Origin: Juglans regia
Taxonomy: Eukaryota > Streptophyta > Magnoliopsida > Fagales > Juglandaceae
DNA length: 64,000 nt
Direction of reading: 5' to 3'
NCBI RefSeq assembly: GCF_001411555.2
Contig: NC_049911.1
Coordinates: forward strand, 34,299,340-34,363,339
The notes under the pieces are model-generated. The model worked only from the letters and a program-made list of their open reading frames with translations. It searched no databases and had not been told where the DNA came from. Below, piece by piece: positions 1 to 13,620 of this stretch. Position 1 is the stretch's first letter. Each line of letters begins with the position of its first letter. The translations under genes were made by a program, and so were the position numbers.

Positions 1-3000
1 TGTTGTGCAACTGTCTGGCGTGTGTTACATCCTCCCAGGGTCTGCAAAGTAGCATGAGACGGCCCGTGCCCCACCATAGCCGCATTCCAGTTGCAATTCT
101 GACCACTACTGTGTCTGCTGGGATCGGTCACAGAAGATTGGACTCCGCTTGATGGCTTCTTTTGACACTGAGCAAAAGTCCTAAACCCTATTGGAGGGGT
201 CTGAGTTTGATCCAGCTGACTCGCATTCAGGTGGTTTCTATCAATATGAGAAAAGAAATCAAATGGCTTCTGTTTGGTGGTTCCCACATTTTGGCCTGTT
301 GTGATTATGCCATTCCTTCCATTTCTAGCCTGGTATTTTTGCTTGCGAGTAATTTCCAGTAGCCTCAACTCGTCATTGCCATATGTGTTAGTACAATCCG
401 TCATCTGACTATTTATTGTATTACTGGTTGTTTCTAACAACCCTTTCTTATTTACAGCATCAGGAAGATGCCTCTCATGGGTATTTCGGTTCATCTTTGT
501 CAGGAGCTCTACAATTTCCATTGGTATATCATCTAAAGGTCCCTGCTCAGACGCTTTGTCAGCCTTTTGATCACTATTTTTTTCCCCAACAGCTGTATAT
601 TCCTTGGCTTTATAAGCTTTGTCTATGTTGCTTGCACCAGAACAATTCTGCAAAAGGAAAATTAAAAAAATTATTTTCTCCATACAAGCTATATTCTCAA
701 AGCACTACAAATATTATCAATAGACACAAAGATGAAGGAAATACCAGAAAATGAGAAGCATTTCTTCACACAAGTTTGTGAATCACATGACCTTGTACAA
801 CAATGACAAGTAATACATAGGCAAATATATAGGCCACCCACAGCAGAAAACTATGCATAATCTGATCGTATTATCACCAAATGTTGCAATATGTGCCATA
901 TCATCATACCATGAACTAAGAAAAAGAATGGATGCTTTAACACATAGATAAGAAAATTTGGGTCTGCACTCAGACAGTCATCTTTAAACACCTCATTAGG
1001 ACATATAAGATCCAAACTTAACACAGGTAATGACCATTTGAACAAAACACAGAAGGTTGATACCTTCATCTATTATAAATTAAGTACGAACTTCGCTGGA
1101 GATTGCAATTAGGTGAAATGAAATAATTTCCATCACTTAAAAAGGCATAAGAAAGAAAGAAGAAGAGATCACAATTTGACGGATTCTTCTAAAACTGTTC
1201 AACTCTATGTTGTTATGACATGCACCTAATGGTTTGTATGATTAGAAAGGTGTTGAGTAATGAAACATTCGGGCCCGATATCATTATATATACCGTACAT
1301 TTCCTAGTATATATGGTCTGGCCATTTTCAAACTCTTCTTGAGGTGCCTGTGTTCCCATATGTTCTTGCAAAAAGTTGGTCCCTGCTCAAGATGGGAGTT
1401 GAAAATTCATCAGTGATTAAGTTGCTGAGTTTGGCCGTCCACCCAGGCTCTGTTGAATTAACCAAGAGAGAGACCAATCGTGGAAGGGAAGAGAACAGAT
1501 ACAGCAGCAGGAAAGTATATTTAGATACTGAAAGAGGTAAAGGGGTAAGTGGTTGGTTTCCTTGATACTTTGAGATCAATTGAAAGGCCAGGCCACAATA
1601 GTAAACACAAGTCAGAACTCTTGATCTTAGGAGGTTAAAAGAACGCCTCCAGATCCAGGAGCCTGAAATAATGGCAAATGTAAAAATCCCAAAACATGAT
1701 TAAGTGCCAATGGTAATCAGAATCGAGAGTGATTTGTGAACAGCATAATAATTAACTTAAGATCCGATTGGCATGCTCAGAAAGATAAGTCTACAAAACA
1801 AAAAGCATATATATATATATATATATATATCCATGTAATGAAAGCAATGGAGATAGTGATAAAAATCAAACACATACCCTTTGTTGAATTTGAGAACACC
1901 CCCTATCCTCAACCTGAGAGAGGCAATTTTGCATCTCATTCAGGAAAGGCATTTTAAATGTGGTCATCTCATTACTGACTTCGCAATTTACACCTTTTCC
2001 TGAATAGGTGGCTGGTGGAGATTTCGATGGAACCCTTTGATCTCTAAAATTGTTAACCTCTAAATTTTTCCTCATAACCTGATCTACTTTGGGACTGACC
2101 TCTTGCCAAGGTGGAAAGGAAGATACCCCGCCTTCAACCCGAGGAATAAATTCTTTGTCATATCTTGGAGCGGCCGAAAAGCTATTAAGTGAAAGTCGCA
2201 GCTCTTTTTCAGCAAGTGAACCTTGTGTTGATTGAAACAGATTTGTTACAGATCCAGTTTGCATGATATCTACATTTCCCCTTGAAATTGGGTCATTTTT
2301 TAGCACCCCATTGTTCCATGGAAAGAGTGAAGCTTGGCCTCCATCCGCTTGTGAACTTTTGTTTTTCTTATGGCACATATTAGGTTTTCTCTCCATTCTT
2401 AGAGCAGGAAAAGGAAAAGGATCCATTTGTCTGCCTTTGAATGCATTGTGAGTTAATCCAAAAGAAACATTGCCAGCAGCATTTCTGTCACTTGTATGCT
2501 GAGTTTTGTCCTGAATTTCCTTTTGCACAGTTACTTGTGGTGGCGCCAATGACAAATATGCATCAACAACTTGGATCTTTTTATTTTTCTTCTTACCTAT
2601 GGTAGGACTTCTATGCTTTATACCTTTACTTGAATGGCTCTTCAGATCAGTTTTGAAACCCATTCCTGCAATTGCCTCTTGAGATTCATTACCCACAGTT
2701 ACATCAGTTGTTTCTGAATCTCCCTTCCAAATCTGAACTTTTTTATGCAAATAATTTGGAGAGGGAATTTCTGGAGGTCTCCACTCTTCATCCTGAGGTA
2801 ACTTCCTTTTCGTAGTCTGACAAGAACCCCTTTTAGTGTTTCCTTGAATGGCCACCAGACCTTGAGGAACAGAGAGCATATCTAACCTTTCAAATGCTTC
2901 TGGGGTCCTATTGGATGGAAAATTATCTGCATCAATCAGACCACTCTTAGCATCACCATTTTCACCCAGCAAGTCAGTCAGTAGACGGTGCTTTCGAGTT

Positions 3001-4750
3001 TTTCTACGATGCAAAGAACATGATTTGTCTAAATAATGGTCTAGAGGATCATCATCAACCATTATTTCAACACTTTCAGATGATTCATAACTAAACTCAT
3101 CCAACTCGAGAGACGAATGTACAGTCGTATGAGCTTTGACGACATTAGGTGCCTCAGCAACCATACTGCCCAACCCAAGTGTCTGACAGGCTTTTGTTAC
3201 CTTTATGTGTTGATCATCTGGAGAATTTTGTGTTCCTGTCTGATAATGTTTGGCAGAATCCTTAATCATGCATTTGAGGTTCCAATCAGAAACTTCATGA
3301 CTCCCACTGCCTGTATCATTAAATTCTATAGATCCATTACACTTTAACTTAAGAGCCACTGTTTCAGAAAGAAGCAGCCTTATTAGTTTGATAAATATGT
3401 CATGTAAATTTTGATTGTGTGGTGTCCACTTCATAGTAAAATTACCTGTGTCATTTGTATGCCTTTCTTGTATTATGCTTGAATTAACTTCTGGGGCAGC
3501 ACTTGTTAATTTGAGGATTTCCTGGTTAAGATTTTCTTCTGAACCAATGTCATGCCCTGGAGAAAATATAGGAAATGAACCAAACGCCAGCTAGTGTATA
3601 ACAGAAACAAGATGGAGTGAAGTGTACCTATAATGGTGCCGTGTGCAACTTCAACTTTCTTCTGTTTCTTATCACTACATAATAGAAGTTGGTTGTCGTT
3701 GCTCAGTATGGTAGAAGTATTGGCAACAACTGATGTTGTTTCACCAAGAACTGGCTTGGGAGCTTGCTGAAAACCTGGCAGAAGCATTGCAGCACTAGCC
3801 ACATGGGAACAATTGCTATTGGAGCCACATTTGGTACCACAACAATTAAAGAGTGTTCCATAATCTTTTGCAGCAGCTCTGGCAGCAACCTTATTCAGAC
3901 AATTTTGACAATGCCACCATCTGAATTTTGGAACCTCTAAATGGGGAAGAAAAGATGTTTGTTCCTCAGACTCAGTCTGATCAACCTCTAAAGAAAAAGG
4001 GCAACATATCTTCCAATCTTTTTTCCGAATCTCCGAGACATATCCGCTGAATTCAAATGGATACACTTTATAAGGAAAACTCCTAAAGAGAATCCAGAAG
4101 CCAAATAAAAACAAACTACTAATTTTTGGGAAGCAACTCTCAGATAATTATCACCAAATCAGATATCCGATCAAATCATCTCCCCCACCAAAAAAAGATC
4201 TACAAATTGTCCCATTAATTCAAATATAATTTTTTTTTTAAAGATTGGCAACTTAGTAGTCCCATAAGTTCTTCATGACACTCCATGCTAACTTCAAATG
4301 TTGCTTCTCCCCCCCCAATTGTTGTTTAAATTAGCAATATTCCAGTATAAAGACGTAAAGTCAAATTACTTTTCTATCGAGAAATACAAGAGATTGAAAC
4401 TGCAATTGCAGACAACTCTCGAATGATCTGGTTCTCATAAAAGTACGTGCAACAACTCCATCAGCATATATAGCATGCCAACCACACAAGTCCCATAAGG
4501 ATAAAAAAAAAAAAAAAAAAAAAAGATTAAACAAATACACAGTTAAAATTTTGCAAGATTATTACATTACAAGGTCGATCAAGGCTTACCGTATAGAAAA
4601 ATGCTCGCACTTTCCAGCATCACTATTATCCTTAGCAGTGCCGAGATCTATTGATATAGAGTCAATTTGAATAAAAGATCCCTCAGACTTGGAGACGGTA
4701 TTAGAATTGCTCTTATAAAGGTTCTCCTCCTCCACAATACTCCTCTCCAT
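1..4750 (-). CDS. EMF1: EMBRYONIC FLOWER 1-like Polycomb protein (3' end outside window)
   Basis: Plant-specific Polycomb-group protein. In Arabidopsis EMF1 acts in the nucleus with PRC1/PRC2 to keep H3K27me3 targets such as flowering genes silent. Coding exons read on the minus strand: 4750-4590, 4046-3628, 3556-1878 and 647-1, all in phase, giving about 968 residues before the window edge (family about 1,000-1,100). The start ATG at 4750 opens MERSIVEEENLY. Recognisable family blocks are CEHFSIRGYVSEIR across the first junction, then PKFRWWHCQNC, KTRKHRLLTDLLGE in the third exon, and DDIPMEIVELLTK in the fourth. The first donor (4589) is GTAAGC and the last acceptor is TTTTGCAG. The third exon contains an 87-nt intron-like segment at 3445-3359. 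The intron 1877-648 holds nothing recognised. The EMF1 identity is strong; exact exon borders are hand-made. Confidence 0.9.
1805..1831. repeat. (AT)n microsatellite in EMF1 intron
   Basis: An AT run in the intron just after the third EMF1 exon (donor at 1877). Confidence 0.9.
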
Positions 4751-6014
4751 GTTAGTAAATAACCACAGCACGCAAATACACGATTTCCTATGCAAAATAA
4801 TAATAATAACTGAATGGCATCAATCAATATAATATGCTGAAAGTAATCCTTATCAAACTACAAAATTAAGATATAGGGTTAATATATGCGATTCAAAGGC
4901 AAAGACTTCAAATTTCTAAGGTACATCACAGGATCTGAAGTAGAGTCCCAAACCAAGTGATTAGGGTTTTGTACACCCACTAAGAAATCAACAGTAGACA
5001 AAAAAATTCCATGTCGAAATGGTTATAGAATGAGCGAGAAGCTAAAAACACTATATGCAGTGATTTGGCGCATAAGATAACGACTTCTGGAAATATATAT
5101 AAGTATATGACATATTTGGGTAATATAAATTAATAGATTTTAAACCCTAGTTTTCCTATCCATAAAAAAAAAACCATAAAGATGTATGTAGTCTCTAATT
5201 TCGCGCTTCTCCGAAAATTAACGAATCAAGTAGTTAATCGATCCACATAAGGTTCAAAGTAAAACATAAGTCAATACCCATAAGACAATTAAAGCACGCA
5301 TTAGGGTTTTGTCTTTGTGATTTTCAGACGTATCTCCCATCATCAAGAAAAGCTGCGTCGATGTACCAAGATAGGTAGGAATTCCCACAAACCCACCTTT
5401 AGTTTCTACAAATCAAACAACAAAACCATGTACAAAAACTCAGAAATTAATATTTTTTGGTATTTTATTGCTTACCCATTTCACAGTTAGGGAACAGCTA
5501 GCGTAACTTATTATCCAGAAAATCAATCAAAATAAAACATTAAATATCACAAAAGTGCTCAGATTCATCCCCAAACAAAACCCAGATAAGAAAACAAAAA
5601 GTAAAGGCTGGACTTAACGTACTACACACAGTGAAATGACCTAAATATCTCAGACAACCCATCTCGACCTCAGCTACAACTCGTGCCGATCAAAACCAAA
5701 CCAAACAGCGACTTGCAAACCAGATCAGTAAAGAGAAATTGAGGCATCAAACCCACCTTTAACTCAATCGAAAACTAGCAAAGACGATACCCCATCTGTC
5801 TTGCTCCGAATATTCTCCACGGCGCATCGAAGAAATAGTACTAAAAGATAGAGCATTTGAAGAAGAAGATGAGTGACTCAGCTTCGGGACGGGATTCGAA
5901 GCTCGCTGAGTAGAATTTGAGCGCGAACTTTGGAGAAACCCTAGAGAGAGCGATAGAGGTTTTCGATTCTTTAGCGCGAGAGAGAGAGAGAGAGAGAGAG
6001 AAGAGAGAGAGAGG
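4751..6014 (-). promoter_or_regulatory. EMF1 leader: 5' UTR exon and leader intron
   Basis: This is the non-coding region upstream of the EMF1 start. On the minus strand an acceptor-like TTTTGCATAG lies about 40 nt before the ATG. A donor-like AAAG/GTGGGTTTG lies at about 5758, so a 5' UTR exon near 5759-6010 followed by a roughly 1-kb leader intron is likely. A second AAAG/GTGGGTTTG lies at about 5398, which suggests an alternative donor or a second small leader exon. The presumed UTR exon ends in a pyrimidine-rich (CT)n tract. Leader introns are common in plant regulatory genes; transcript evidence would be needed for the exact structure. Confidence 0.5.
5977..6013. repeat. (GA)n/(CT)n microsatellite in EMF1 leader
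   Basis: A nearly pure GA run, broken once by AA near 6001, sits at the presumed transcription start region of EMF1. Read in the direction of EMF1 it is a CT-rich leader tract. GA repeats of this kind are bound by plant BPC/GAGA-binding proteins. Confidence 0.85.
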
Positions 6015-7545
6015 AAGAGTGTTTTTATCCTTTGCCCTTGAAAGGAGGTTTGTTGTATTAAAATCATCCATGCCGTGACATGTCACAGCGACACATACAT
6101 ACATATAAACATAATAAATAAATAATAAAAAAAAAAGTTAAATTCGAGAGAGACTGAGAAGGAAAGTGAGGAGAGAGACTGTTTCCAACCAATGGGAGAG
6201 CTACATGTGGTGAGAAGGTGCGGTTCTTATCACAAACCATTATATAATATTGTTGTGATACAGGAAAGGAAACCCTAGGGAGGAACACTGTTAAAAAAAG
6301 AACACAGTGTACTTTTTAAAAAAAAAACATACATTAAAAAAAAAAAAGAGGTAAGTACTATGTACTGTTCCCCCATCTACGCGTTGTTTACACGCTCTGT
6401 TAGGAGACAGTCATTTCTTTATTGTGCCTGTCGTGTCAAGTAGGGCTGAAGATGCCCATGCCTTTGCACATAAACGAGTTGTGATTGGTCCGTGTGGTAC
6501 ACATGCTTTGCAGGAGTGTTGTAGTAGATTGCCTTGTTTGAAACCCTAGGTTTCTCTGATGAGTAATGAAGATGGTATCTAACCCTAGCTGATTATAAAT
6601 GTTTAACCCTAACACTACTGAGAGTAATCTCTCTGTTTAATTACTTATAGTAGAAGTCCCAGTTCAGAAAAAGCTGTTAAAAATTAATAGGATGAAGAAG
6701 AAGAATAGTGATATAAACTTAATTTTAGAGCAAACCCATAATTTGTTGAACAGTTAGGGCATATATATAAATAATATTTATAATAATCGGTAAGTACTGT
6801 AATAATATATATATATATATGTAAATAATACACAAGTTATTAATGTTGAGGTCGTCTGGTTTAATTTTGTTGTTCCCTATATAGCTGCTTGTTGCAAGAT
6901 GACCACAAAAAATTAAAATCCCAGGCTACCACTATCTTATAAATTAAAGACCACAAATTCATAAGAAGATCATTTAATATGGATTGATCAGTACATGAAT
7001 ATGCATGAAGCCGTTCATGGCCAGGCTAGGGAACTACAAATTCGAGGGATAATATTCTATAATAATTAATAAAAATTAACAAATTAATTAGCCGTCCAGT
7101 TTACATGAGTAGATAGAAACCCTAGCTAGATAGAAAGAATGCACAAGGCAGGGATCGATTTAAACAGAGATCGATCTGTACCACGTGTTGAATTTTTATG
7201 CTGAAATAAGACACGAATCTTCAGAAATTTTAAAAATCTCAAGCTAGCTAGGCTCGAAATGGGATCGATACTAATTCAGTAGTACCCCAGTTCTCATTGA
7301 GAGGGCCCGTACTTACGCATCACTAGATCAATTTCTTTAGTACTCAAGCATATAGATCCAAAAGATCTCTTAAAGAAATGTAGGTGAGTGTGGTATTTAT
7401 CAATTAAAGTGCTACCATGACGACCCCTATATATATATATATATATATAGATATAGATATCCCTGTCACTCGGCCAGTAGAGAAATTTATAAGGTTGATA
7501 TGCTTACAGCTTAGAGATATCTGCACACACGTACGCATACACACG

Positions 7546-7577
<32 letters not shown>

Positions 7578-9525
7578 GTAATAACCCATCACGTACGAGC
7601 TAGCTAGGATAAAATACACTGAGAATATTAAATACAATTTTATCCTTGTATTTAGCAATTGTAAAGGTGATTATTAATTCGATGATGTATCATCAGCTTC
7701 AAGTCAAATACAAAACATTACTGCAGTTTGCTAGCTAGCTATTAATGATTCAGAAACTTTTTTTCTTCTACAAAGTCATTGCAAAACATGTAAAGCTAGC
7801 ACGCATGCATCACCGCGTACGTACTCTATATATTATAAAATTGCCGCCCCCCACCCAGAAGTACTCCCCGATTTTTATTTAATTAATTTCTAATATGATC
7901 ACTGATCGAAACTCGAAGTAATTATAATTAATTAAAGGCCATTTCTAGAGTTTCTTGAACATGACTACTTAATATTCTACTGTATCTCCCCCGCGCGCGT
8001 CCAGGTAAGTGATTTGCCGGCCAGCTTTGAGATTCAACCAAGCAGAATGCGTTTTCTTACTCAAAAGTTCGTGAATTTAAACAATCAACTCAATCCAAAA
8101 AATATTTGAATTCCAACTAGTACTTAATTGGAGTACGTACGTACGTAGTTGGCCAATTATATAATTGCATGGTTAAATCCGCCTCAGACGTACTCCTCCC
8201 GCTAGCTCTATTATACCCAGATAATCTAATTTGCTAGCTAGCTAGCTGATCAAATATCTGCATATACGTACGTACGTGCATGGGTCCCCAAGAATCTTTT
8301 GTGCAGAAATTAATGGCCCTAGCTTAGTACTGCATGTGTATTATGTATGTATGTGTATATATATATATATATAATTGATGAATACGTTTTGCATGCATTT
8401 TATTAATTTGTTAGTAAAGGTTTCCTTTCACACGTACAGTGCATTCCTCCAAAATCCCAAACGGGAACATATATACAATATGACTGAGAATGCATGTATA
8501 TATATATGCTACTGAGTTTAACAAAGATAAATTAAGTGCATGCCATGTTTCGATCGTACGTGGAACGTCTGCCCCTGCAGGCCAGGCCCTATATATATAT
8601 GTTGTTATCGATGCCCTATATATTCATATTCAAATACCCTATCATATTGGATTACAAATGGATAAATGGATTTGAAGTTTTGACCCATATATATATAATC
8701 GATCGATTAATTAAGCTCTACACTTAGTACGTGAAACTTGATTTTTCTCTATATGTAGTTATGTATATATCCTTCATGACCATGTGTAACTTGCATATAT
8801 AACCGTCGTACTCGTTAAATCCCACGTCGTTCTTTACCCTGCCGAAGGAGCTAGATTATCTTATTTGGAGGAGGTATATATAGTACTGAGCTTAATTCTT
8901 ATATAATTATTCCAAAGGGACAATGATATTGCAGTTTTTTGTCACATATATATATATATATATATCATAAATTTCTTTTTCAAATGGATCAAGTACTTAA
9001 TTATCAGGCTTTTTTTCCGTTGCTCATGACGAGTTGAATGGACAAAGATATACAATGACACATTAAAAAAAAAAAAACAATATGCCCTGATCTAGCACGA
9101 AATATTTATAGTCTATATATATATAGCTGAAATGGCAATGATTAGCCATCATTAATTTGCTTTAATTTGCATTTTTAGAATATATATACGATCGAGTGGC
9201 AGGCCGTGCCCTTCCATTTGAGACGCACTTTGCAAAGTCAGTTTGAGCAACGTACACAACAAATTCAATGAAATAAAGTCATGTACGTGGGAGCTAGCTA
9301 GCTAGCTTATTAAGACAAAGATAGCTAATCACGAAATTATTAAACGAACCCGGTAATTTCACCAATCTTTGGGCAACCAATCCCCGAAAAATTACTATAT
9401 ACATATCGACATTATAACATAGAACAACATGAAATTAAATAGTGAACATATAATATATATATATATATATATGTGACGAAATTCATATATATATGTCGTG
9501 TAGTCGTAGTAGTGCAAATTAAAGA

Positions 9526-9561
<36 letters not shown>

Positions 9562-9731
9562 AGATTCACGCCGCTTGATTATATATGATCATCGGGCAGA
9601 TACCTATAATTAATTGTGCGTTTCTTTATTTAGTAGTATTAATGGCACGTTTTGGATGCCAGGCCAGCCAAGATCATGGCCTTGATCTATATATAGATCA
9701 TCGGAAGAGTATTGGCAATTTGGCACAGATC

Positions 9732-9768
<37 letters not shown>

Positions 9769-10921
9769 CCCTATTCATGCCTAACGTATATATAGTACAT
9801 GTTGATATATGTACATGCATGAAGACGCATATATAATTAATATTAACTGTTTCGAATCATGTACTAGTACTACATGATGTCTAAGGTTAATCATAACCTT
9901 ACATGTGTTTTTCATATTACTGGTTCGAATAATATAGGACATGGACCCGCGGCATTCAAGGCTTTTTGGCTATTTGTAAAACTCCTTATCATGTGCTGGC
10001 CGGTAGCTTTTGAAACTCATCCATCGAGATTCAGACTTTTGGACCCTTACAAATTGAATTTTTCGTACATGTGTTTGGACGCAACTGGTTGATGATCATA
10101 TCGCCAGTACTGCATTCTATCGAGAGGAAATGATCGATACTTTGTAATGGATGATCATCATGTACATGATGTAGTTTTTTTTTTTTTTTTTTCTAAATTC
10201 GCTATTAGTTTTTCCCTCAACCACCGACATATTTTGGCCTAGTTTTTTTTTTTTTTTTCCTTGTTTGTTCTGCAAATTAAATCCAATTATTTATTTATCC
10301 TGCTGGCCTGCTTTTCATTATTTTCATCAGTAGTACTTCGATCCGAAGTATGCAATATTGTTTCAACCATTAATGGAATGATTAGGATCGATTTAATTAT
10401 TTCGTGAAGGGAAAGATCATCATCATATATATATAGGACTTTTAATTAAACTTTGATAATTAAGTAAATTAATCGTGAACTGATTTTTTAGTAATGAATA
10501 TATATAGTCAATATTAAAAATCAAGGTCTAATTATTGATGCAAGGACTGATACTTTTTTTCCCCGTTTGTTCTTTTTCTTTTTCGTTTGGTTCGATCTGG
10601 GATTGATCGATCGATCCAGGGGTAATTATAAAATGAGACCGAAAAAAATTCAATAGAATTGATCATGAAGAAACTTCAAAAAAATAAGTACCAATTCACG
10701 TGTCCATATATGTTTTATTTTTCTGACATATAATCTCATGCATGCGTTCAATAGCTAAAAAATATTAAAAATTAATTAGGTTTAAATATATAAGATAATG
10801 AGAATTGATACTTTATTAATTATTATATTGATATAAAAAATATATATTTGAGTTTTACGTACACGTAGAACAAGATATTGAGCAGTATTATTACTACGCG
10901 CGTATTAATTAAGATGTTATT

Positions 10922-11114
10922 TACACATATTCATCTTCTTCACACCATACATTATATATAATTTTTAAATTTTTGTTCTTGTCAAATGTATGGTTTTATA
11001 GATGCTGAATAGAAAAATTCAATTAGTTTAAAAAAAATAAAACAAAAAAATTAAAAAAAAATTAAAAAATTAAAATAAATATAATATATAGTGTGTGAAG
11101 ATGATCATGAGTAA
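10922..11114. mobile_element. MITE, family 2 (copy a)
   Basis: The left end (TTCATCTTCTTCACACCA, from 10930) and the right end (GTGTGTGAAGATGATCATGA, to 11110) are imperfect inverted complements around an AT-rich core of about 150 bp. A related element with the same ends lies at about 21815-21990. No coding capacity. The flanking target-site duplication is not clear. Confidence 0.5.
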
Positions 11115-12021
11115 TAAAAACTAAGTACCAAGTTAAATTAGTTAATTTAGTCTTAAAAAAGTACATAAATAGTATTTTTCAAAGGGAAAAATATATCGAG
11201 CAAAATTTAAATAGTTTCATCATCAATTGATCATCACAGTAGTTGGTGATCAGAATTAAGAAATATATATAAACCTCAGTAGAACCGATATTGCTCCCCC
11301 AGGTGGGCCAGTCAACAATATTATTATATCCTCGCCCGATTCCGCCATGTACATAGAAATAATAGGTCCCTAGCTAGGCTAGCTCCATGCATGCTTTTAT
11401 CTTATCTGTATCTTTTCCCAATACTGGCAATACGGTAAAGCTGATCACCTCTGATCTATATACCTAACATGTTACATGGTACATGAGATCATCAATATTA
11501 TTCTCTTATGCCAACTACTTTTCATTGACTCAATAATATTAATTAAGGTTTCATACATATATAATGTGTTTTCGGTTAACTTCTAGGCTTTAGCGCCACT
11601 ACTTAAAAAAAAAAACTTAATTTTGACCAATTATTTTTTATAAAAATAACTATTTATTATTAAAATAAATTTGTTTTTATCGAAAATAATCATTTTTATT
11701 TTAAATAATCTGTTATAAATATTTATTTCATATAACAATAAATATTCTTTCTCCACAATATCCCTATATATATATATATTTCACAAAAGATTTTGGGAAT
11801 TTTCTTATCGGTGCTGATCTATATTATATATATTCAGCTTGCATTTTCTGAATAGAGACCTTGATAAAAATGTTGATAAGATGATCAGGAAATATATATT
11901 CACTAAATATTTTGGAAAAGCAGATCGATCGGAATGAATGAATGAGATTTCATGTGAAGGAAACATGAGTACATGCAAAGGGCATGCCATGCATGCATGG
12001 TGCGTCAGAGGCGGAGGCTGA

Positions 12022-12058
<37 letters not shown>

Positions 12059-13519
12059 ATAATCACTTGTAAACGTAACATTCTTGATCATGATCTACTT
12101 CATCGCAAATATATATAATTAATTAATATAAGTAGTACTATTTCCTCAAAGAACTAACATTTATCATGCTGCATGCATGCTAGTAACGATATGTAGTACT
12201 ATTACTATACTTAATTTTGGTTATGATGATGATTGACTTCTGTCAAAGTTCCTCGATCGACGAAAACACGGTATTATTAGCAATATGAAGCTGCTAGCTA
12301 GCTAGGTTGTTCATCACATAATATAATAAGGGCATGATCATATATGTGCCACCTCTGGTACATAATGATAGATGTGCATGGCAGTACTCTATATAGTACT
12401 GCAACAAATTAATATATAATTTGCGAGCTACGAGCAGATCATCAGAGAGGGCGGCCGTTGGTGCGTTATGGATAAATATATACGACAGGCATAAACGAAA
12501 ATTGAGGATACCATGCATATATATTATAGATCAACAAGGAGGGCATATGTATTGGGGGAGATGGTAGTACTACTTGGGTTAGTGTTTGGGAAGAGTGATG
12601 ACAACTATGTTTATAATCACATATATGCATGGAGGCCGTTGCTGGGAACAATTAAACGGTTTGGGAAAATATATAGCAAGGGGGTTTTTGTGCTTATTTG
12701 TGACCCTGATTCTGTTTTTCTAGGTTATATTTATGATAAATGATATTTGTAATTTTGAAGTGTACAATCTCTACATATTCATTTTAAAAAATAGAATGAA
12801 TAAATCTGCGACCTACATAAAAAACTTATTTTTTTAATAGTAGCCTCCGCTTTTTTTAGATAAAGTATGTAGAGACTCCATACTTAAAGACTATATATAG
12901 CATTACTCTATATGTGTGTGTATTCACCATGATTTAGGCCATCATCTATTGAAAAAGATAAAAATCTACTTTATATATGACAAAAGGCAAGCATGAGTAG
13001 TGGCCTGAAAATAGCAAAACGCACATTATGTTTAGTTGGACCATGGTCCAACTAAAGATGTATAACGTGTCTTGCTATAATGACCACTTAAAAAGAATTT
13101 GGTTAATTACATATATATATATATTCGATTATTAATATTAAACTTGAAAATAAATTTGTTAACTATGAAAGCAATTCATCCAATCCATATGGATATTTAT
13201 ACTTAATAGATTGAGACTAATATTTTCGGGAAAAAAGTTTAGAATATTCTTAAACGAATTTATTCCAATACTCAAGAAATAAGATTAGGTATCGTACTTA
13301 TGCATCTTAAATGATAGAATATAGTACTTTTGGTTATATATATATATATATATATAAATATATATATATATATTCATTAAATTCCACTATCCAGTCATAC
13401 GAGTAGAAGAGTTGTCTCCTTATATAATTTTAGGATAGTGTTAGTGTGTTGTCCAGCTTTGACAGTTGGGACGTACTCAATAGTACAAATTTTATTTTTC
13501 TTTTTTTATTTACATTTTT

Positions 13520-13620
13520 TTAACATATTTAAATATTTTATAAAAATAAAAAATATTAATATACTAATAATCATTTTCTTAATTAATAAGTAAAAGAAAA
13601 AAACTAAAACAAATTAAATG
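13520..13620. repeat. Dispersed AT-rich repeat, family 3 (copy a)
   Basis: It shares the core AATATTAATATACTAATAAT and a similar flank (TTAATTAATAAGTAAAAG) with a second copy at about 37470-37585. Probably the inside of a MITE or LTR remnant; ends not defined. Confidence 0.4.

Noticed and set aside
5759..6288. Several minus-strand open frames at the EMF1 leader
   Set aside because: Ser/Leu-rich translation of the CT repeat; best read as 5' UTR.
9640..9740. Possible miRNA precursor around CAGCCAAGATCATGG
   Set aside because: Only superficially like miR169 and several mismatches; no matching star arm could be seen.
9585..10092. Two open frames of 83 and 72 codons in the desert
   Set aside because: Contain translated microsatellite or lack recognisable motifs, splice partners or codon bias.
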